A stretch of DNA of 64,000 nucleotides from Oryzobacter faecalis (GTDB lineage: Bacteria; Actinomycetota; Actinomycetes; Actinomycetales; Dermatophilaceae), in NCBI RefSeq assembly GCF_046764005.1, contig NZ_JBKOFW010000009.1, positions 47,937-111,936 on the forward strand, read 5' to 3'. This document shows positions 60,546 to 64,000 of the stretch, in pieces. Made by a program: the position numbers and the translations under genes. The notes below the pieces were generated by a model. The model worked only from the letters and a program-made list of their open reading frames with translations, did not search any database and was not told the origin of the DNA. Every line of letters begins with the position of its first letter. Position 1 is the first letter of the stretch.

Positions 60546-61415
60546 ATGTCCGGCACCACCGCTCCCACCGAGGTCGTCCTCGTCCTCTCCTGCCCCGACC
60601 GCCGGGGCATCGTCGCGGCCGTCTCGGCCCTGCTCTTCGAGCACGGCGCGAACATCGAGGAGTCCCAGCAGTTCGACGACGTCCGCACCGACCACTTCTT
60701 CATGCGGATCCGCTTCTCCGTCGAGATCGGGGGACCGTCCCTCGAGGACTGGCGGGCGCTCTTCGCGCCGGTGGCCGGGTCGTACGGGATGGAGTGGACG
60801 ATGCGCGGGGCGGCGACCCCGCTGCGGACCCTGCTCATGGTCAGCCGCTTCGGGCACTGCCTCAACGACCTGCTCTTCCGGTGGCGCAGCGGCCAGCTGG
60901 CGATGGAGGTCCCGGCGGTCGTCTCGAACCACCGGGACCTCGAGCCGCTCGCGGCGTCCTACGGTGTGCCGTTCGTGCACGTCCCCATCACGGCCGGGAC
61001 GAAGCCGCAGGCCGAGGCCGTGCTGCGTGAGCTCGTGGAGCAGCACGACATCGAGCTCGTCGTGCTGGCGCGCTACATGCAGGTGCTCTCCGACGACCTC
61101 ACCCGCGAGCTGTCGGGACGCGTCATCAACATCCACCACTCGTTCCTGCCCTCGTTCAAGGGCGCCAAGCCGTACCACCAGGCGTTCGCGCGCGGGGTCA
61201 AGCTCGTCGGCGCGACGGCGCACTACGTGACGGCCGACCTCGACGAGGGGCCGATCATCGAGCAGGACGTCGTGCGGGTCGACCACCGGATGACGGCCGA
61301 GGACCTCGTGCGGGCGGGTGAGGAGGTCGAGTCGCGGGTGCTGGCGCGCGCGGTGCGGTGGCACTGCGAGTCCCGGGTGCTCCCCAACGGCGACCGCACC
61401 GTCGTCTTCAGCTGA
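60546..61415 (+). CDS. purU: Formyltetrahydrofolate deformylase
   Basis: The 289-residue protein has an N-terminal ACT domain (VLVLSCPDRRGIVAAVSALLFEHGANIEESQQF) and a formyl transferase fold with FGHCLNDLLFRW, VVSNHRDLEPLA, the catalytic INIHHSFLPSFKGAKPYHQA and TADLDEGPIIEQD. It hydrolyses 10-formyl-THF to formate and THF. Placed divergent from the IclR gene of a demethylation cluster, it would regenerate free THF consumed by dimethylglycine breakdown, as in similar Arthrobacter-type clusters. Confidence 0.95.
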   Translation: MSGTTAPTEVVLVLSCPDRRGIVAAVSALLFEHGANIEESQQFDDVRTDHFFMRIRFSVEIGGPSLEDWRALFAPVAGSYGMEWTMRGAATPLRTLLMVSRFGHCLNDLLFRWRSGQLAMEVPAVVSNHRDLEPLAASYGVPFVHVPITAGTKPQAEAVLRELVEQHDIELVVLARYMQVLSDDLTRELSGRVINIHHSFLPSFKGAKPYHQAFARGVKLVGATAHYVTADLDEGPIIEQDVVRVDHRMTAEDLVRAGEEVESRVLARAVRWHCESRVLPNGDRTVVFS

Positions 61416-61478
61416 CGTCGGCGCCCGGTCCCGCCCGCCTGACACGTCGCAGCCGCCCCTCCGCGGCCACGACGGTGG

Positions 61479-61646
61479 TCAGGCGTGGCGCGGCGTGTGG
61501 CGCGCGGCGCGGTGCTGGAGCCCGGGCAGCATCAGGCGCAACAACCGGACGCGCGAGGTGCGGGGCTGGTCGCCCGACCGCTCGACGCGGCGGCGGTGCT
61601 CCCGCGGGGTCAGGGCGGCGGCGACGCCCGGCGTGATCATGTGCAT
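61479..61646 (-). CDS. Possible small Arg/His-rich protein (uncertain)
   Basis: The 332-base gap 61416-61747 has no clear gene. A 55-codon frame on the minus strand (MHMITPGVAAALTPREHRRR..., ending RHTPRHA) has G or C at every third position, suggesting coding. No ribosome-binding site precedes it and no family is recognised, so it may be chance. Confidence 0.3.
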   Translation of the reverse strand: MHMITPGVAAALTPREHRRRVERSGDQPRTSRVRLLRLMLPGLQHRAARHTPRHA

Positions 61647-61747
61647 GACCGGGAGGAGCCTGCTCGCGCGTCCCTGATACGTCGCGGTCGCCCAGGGCCT
61701 GTGGAAAAGCCTGCGGCGGGGTCGCCCGATCCGGGCAGGCTGCCGGC

Positions 61748-62185
61748 ATGAGCTTCGAGCACCTGCCCGAGAACTGGGCCAGCCTCCCCCTCGACACCCC
61801 CGGCCTCGCTGCCGACGTCGCCGACCTCGTCGTCGGTCACGCCGACCGGATGGGCGGGTGCGTCGGCCTCGTCCTCACCGGTCCCGGCCGCACGATGGGC
61901 CAGCCGTGCGTGGTCAACGACGTCACCGACGACTGCGACCCGGCCGAGTTCGCCCCGTTCCTCGGGCAGCTCGCCGACATGGTCGCCGACGGTGGGGGAG
62001 GAGTGCTCTTCGTGCGCGGCCGCCCGGGCTCGGTGCTGCTGACCGACGTCGACCGCCGCTGGCACCAGGTCGCCCTCGACGCCTGCCGGGAGGGTGGGGT
62101 GCCCCTCCTCGGGGCCTTCCTCGCCACCCCGGCGACCGTACGGGCGTTCCCCGCGCCCGTGGAGCCGGCCGACCTCGCGTCCTGA
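61748..62185 (+). CDS. Conserved hypothetical protein
   Basis: The 145-residue protein has a mixed alpha-beta pattern with DVADLVVGHADRMGGCVGLVLTGPG, PCVVNDVTDDCDPAEFAPFLGQLADMVADGGGGVLFVRGRPG and CREGGVPLLGAFLATPATVRAFPAP. The spacing of strand, DxxDxxW-like (DVDRRWHQVALDAC) and LGAFLATP recalls short actinobacterial proteins seen beside restriction or repair genes, but I assign no function. Codon use is typical of real genes here. It is separated from the SDR by 45 bases, convergent. Confidence 0.75.
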   Translation: MSFEHLPENWASLPLDTPGLAADVADLVVGHADRMGGCVGLVLTGPGRTMGQPCVVNDVTDDCDPAEFAPFLGQLADMVADGGGGVLFVRGRPGSVLLTDVDRRWHQVALDACREGGVPLLGAFLATPATVRAFPAPVEPADLAS

Positions 62186-62230
62186 CCGGCCCCCGTGCGC
62201 CATCGAGCTCCTGGCGCCTGCCCGCTGACG

Positions 62231-63064
62231 TCAGGAGCGCGCGGCGGTGACCCGGTACCTCAACCGGAACGGGAGCTTCGCGACGACTGCGGCGACCTTG
62301 GCGTCACGCCCGACGAGGTACCGCGGCCGCGGGTTCCGGGCCGTCAGCGCCCGCGCGATGACGGCGGCCACGGCGGAGGGCGGCAGCCCCCGTGCCGCCG
62401 AGCGCTCGGCATCGGCGCGGATGCGGGCGATCTGAGCGCCGTAGCGGCGGGACGCCTCCGGCGGCGCCTCCGCGAGCAGCTCCTCGCCCAGCAGTCGGCC
62501 GGTCTCCCAGATGGAGGTGGCGACCGCTCCGGGCTCGACCAGCACGACGCGCACGCCGGACGGGGCGAGCTCGGCGCGCAGGGTGTCGCTCAGCCCGAGG
62601 AGGCCGAACTTGGAGGCGTGGTAGGCCCCGAGCATCGGCAGGGCGAGGCGGTCGGCGATCGACCCGACGACGATGATGCGCCCCCGCGTCGTGCGCAGCG
62701 CCGGAAGGGCAGCCTGGATGACGGCCAGCTGACCGACGAGGTTCACCTCGAGCTGGTGACGCAGCTGGTCGAGGGGGAGGTGCTCCAGGGGTGCCGGGAC
62801 CGCCGTGCCGGCATTGTCGACGAGCCCGACGAGCCGCCCCTGGGACACGACCTCGGCGCCGAGGGCCTCGACCTCCGCGGCAACCGTGACGTCACACCGC
62901 CGCACCGTGACCGCGGGTCCGTGGGCCGAGGCCACTCGCTGCGCGTCGGCGTCTGAGCGCACCGTCGCCCACACGTGGAACCCGCGCTGGACGAGCGCGG
63001 TCACGGTCGCCGCGCCGATGCCGCGCGAGGCGCCGGTCACGAGGACCGAGCCGGTCGTCGTCAT
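62231..63064 (-). CDS. Short-chain dehydrogenase/reductase (SDR)
   Basis: The 277-residue oxidoreductase has the cofactor loop TGASRGIGAATV, the DNAGTAVP segment, the catalytic Ser in VVGSIADRLA and YHASKFGLLG (YxxxK). The classic SDR fold is complete, followed by LVEPGAVATSIW. The lack of an acidic residue right after the second strand makes NADP preference likely. Substrate unknown. It is upstream-adjacent, divergent, to the DUF222 gene with a 253-base gap. Confidence 0.9.
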   Translation of the reverse strand: MTTTGSVLVTGASRGIGAATVTALVQRGFHVWATVRSDADAQRVASAHGPAVTVRRCDVTVAAEVEALGAEVVSQGRLVGLVDNAGTAVPAPLEHLPLDQLRHQLEVNLVGQLAVIQAALPALRTTRGRIIVVGSIADRLALPMLGAYHASKFGLLGLSDTLRAELAPSGVRVVLVEPGAVATSIWETGRLLGEELLAEAPPEASRRYGAQIARIRADAERSAARGLPPSAVAAVIARALTARNPRPRYLVGRDAKVAAVVAKLPFRLRYRVTAARS

Positions 63065-63290
63065 CCCGAACGACCTCTGCACGGCGATGACTCGCCACCA
63101 CGCACTCGACCCACCTCCGCGGACGCCCGGCCTCGGTCGATGCCACCGTAGGTCACCGGACGGGGGTGCGACCACGGGCCGGCTCCGGGCCCGCTCGAGG
63201 AGGGGCCGGGGTGCTCGTCGTGCGACCGCGACACTGGTGATCCCGAATCCGTTCTGCTGCAGGCGAACACGATGCTGGTGGGCTTGTCGG

Positions 63291-63306
63291 TCGAACGTGA
63301 GTTCGA
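63291..63306. promoter_or_regulatory. LexA (SOS) box upstream of the DUF222 gene
   Basis: TCGAAC-GTGA-GTTCGA is a perfect dyad, identical to the mycobacterial/actinobacterial LexA consensus TCGAAC-N4-GTTCGA. It ends 11 bases before the ATG. 13E12/DUF222 genes in M. tuberculosis carry such boxes and are DNA-damage inducible. Confidence 0.88.
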
Positions 63307-63317
63307 TATCATGGGGT

Positions 63318-64000
63318 ATGGATCGGGGGAGCATCGAGAGCCGGGTCGCGGCCCTGCGCCGGGAGTGCGCGGCGCTCGCGCGCGAGGTCGCGGCCTCCGG
63401 TCGCGGGCTCGGTGCGGATGAGGCGTTCGAGCTCGCCGGTGCCGCGCAGGGGCTGGCGAACAGCGCCGACGGTCTGGTCGGGGTGCTGGCGGCGTGGGGT
63501 GCGCGGGTCGAGACGGCCCTGACCTCGCACGGGCCGGTGCAGCGGGTGCACCCGGTCGGTTTCGTCGACGCGATGGCGGCCACCGAGCTGGCGCTGGCGG
63601 CCGGTGTCACCGATGGGGTCGCCGGGCGCAAGGTCGCTCTCGGGGCGGGGCTGGGTGAGCGGTTCCCGCTGGTGCGTGACCTCGTCCTGGCCGGGGACGT
63701 CGCGGCGCCGACGGCGCACAAGGTCCTCGACGCGTGCGCCGGGCTCGATGTCGACGCGTGCGCGCGGGTCGACGCGCAGGTCGCGCCCCGGCTGGGCGCG
63801 TGCGACCCGGCCCGGGTGACCTCGGCGGTGCGGCAGGTGGCCCAGCGGGTCGCCGCCGCCCAGGTCACCGCGCAGGCGCGGCGGGCCCGGCGGGGACGGA
63901 CGGTGGAGGTCCGCCCCGGCGACGACGGGCTCACGTCGTGGTGGGCGCTGCTGCCCGCCGCGACCAGTGCCGCCGCCTGGGCCGCGGTCGACCAGCTCGC
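63318..64000 (+). CDS. DUF222 (13E12 repeat family) protein, 3' end outside the window
   Basis: The visible 227 codons begin MDRGSIESRVAALRREC and contain the DUF222 pattern ALGAGLGERFPLVRDLVLAGDVAAPTAHKVLDACAGL followed by ARVTSAVRQVAQRVAAAQV. In this family an HNH nuclease domain usually follows at the C-terminus; here it would lie beyond position 64000. A perfect SOS box ends 11 bases upstream. ATG 63318 was chosen; the ATG at 63311 is out of frame. These genes exist in many copies in actinobacteria and have been seen as mobile or repeat-associated. Confidence 0.88.
   Translation, partial: MDRGSIESRVAALRRECAALAREVAASGRGLGADEAFELAGAAQGLANSADGLVGVLAAWGARVETALTSHGPVQRVHPVGFVDAMAATELALAAGVTDGVAGRKVALGAGLGERFPLVRDLVLAGDVAAPTAHKVLDACAGLDVDACARVDAQVAPRLGACDPARVTSAVRQVAQRVAAAQVTAQARRARRGRTVEVRPGDDGLTSWWALLPAATSAAAWAAVDQL

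Overview
The window is a high-GC chromosomal segment (about 73% by eye, with G or C at nearly every third codon position). The gene content is typical of Actinomycetota: an actinobacterial SigE/RseA/HtrA/TatB stress block, DUF3117, DUF1003, a peptide ligase PGM1-related protein, DUF2332, a DUF222 protein and a mycobacterial-type LexA box. The mix fits Micrococcales, perhaps an Intrasporangiaceae-type soil or water organism; that placement is inference. I saw no tRNA, rRNA, CRISPR array or insertion sequence. Coding density is very high, with many 4-base ATGA/GTGA overlaps that mark operons.

Layout. 0-3.5 kb: end of an unidentified gene, a DivIVA-like/membrane GT-C-like fusion and a PIG-V-type mannosyltransferase. 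3.5-13.2 kb: a block whose order resembles the mycobacterial sigE locus (DUF3117, M17 aminopeptidase, O-methyltransferase, sigE-rseA-htrA-tatB, then divergent mrp, DUF1003 and MgtE-N/CBS genes). 13.3-24.6 kb: accessory metabolism and envelope genes (two CitE-like CoA-ester lyases, L,D-transpeptidase lipoprotein, secreted DUF6081-like protein, VWA/solute-binding protein, Gfo/Idh/MocA oxidoreductase, secreted M28 peptidase, RIO-type kinase, cytochrome P450). 24.7-30 kb: acyl-CoA dehydrogenase, two tandem CWB2-VanY cell-wall carboxypeptidases sharing a 122-bp identical tract, and a general-stress membrane protein.

30.2-36.9 kb holds a translationally coupled signalling operon: a GAF-GAF-histidine kinase-REC-REC hybrid, a CheY-like protein, a REC-coiled coil-class III cyclase and a PGM1-like ATP-grasp ligase, followed by a cNMP-binding Crp/FNR regulator. 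A phosphorelay-to-cyclic-nucleotide circuit ending in a peptide-ligase-like enzyme is the most novel-looking system here. 37-44.4 kb: PIG-L deacetylase, aminopeptidase P, a four-gene run with a Ser/Thr-rich secreted protein, DUF2332 and two class A beta-lactamase-fold proteins, then glycerol kinase. 44.4-45.7 kb: an AbiEi-like/DUF559-like gene bracketed by two related 58-bp palindromes. 45.7-47.8 kb: MaoC hydratase, PHP phosphoesterase, MarC.

47.8-61.4 kb is a choline/glycine betaine/dimethylglycine cluster: betaine aldehyde dehydrogenase, choline dehydrogenase, an OpuA-type transporter, dimethylglycine dehydrogenase and EtfBA, all on the minus strand, with an IclR regulator and a divergent formyl-THF deformylase. 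Two promoters in the cluster carry paired dyads with identical 19-bp centre spacing, a likely IclR regulon signature. The betaine-to-dimethylglycine step is not encoded in the window. 61.4-64 kb: a small hypothetical protein, an SDR and a DUF222 gene cut by the window edge, preceded by a perfect SOS box.
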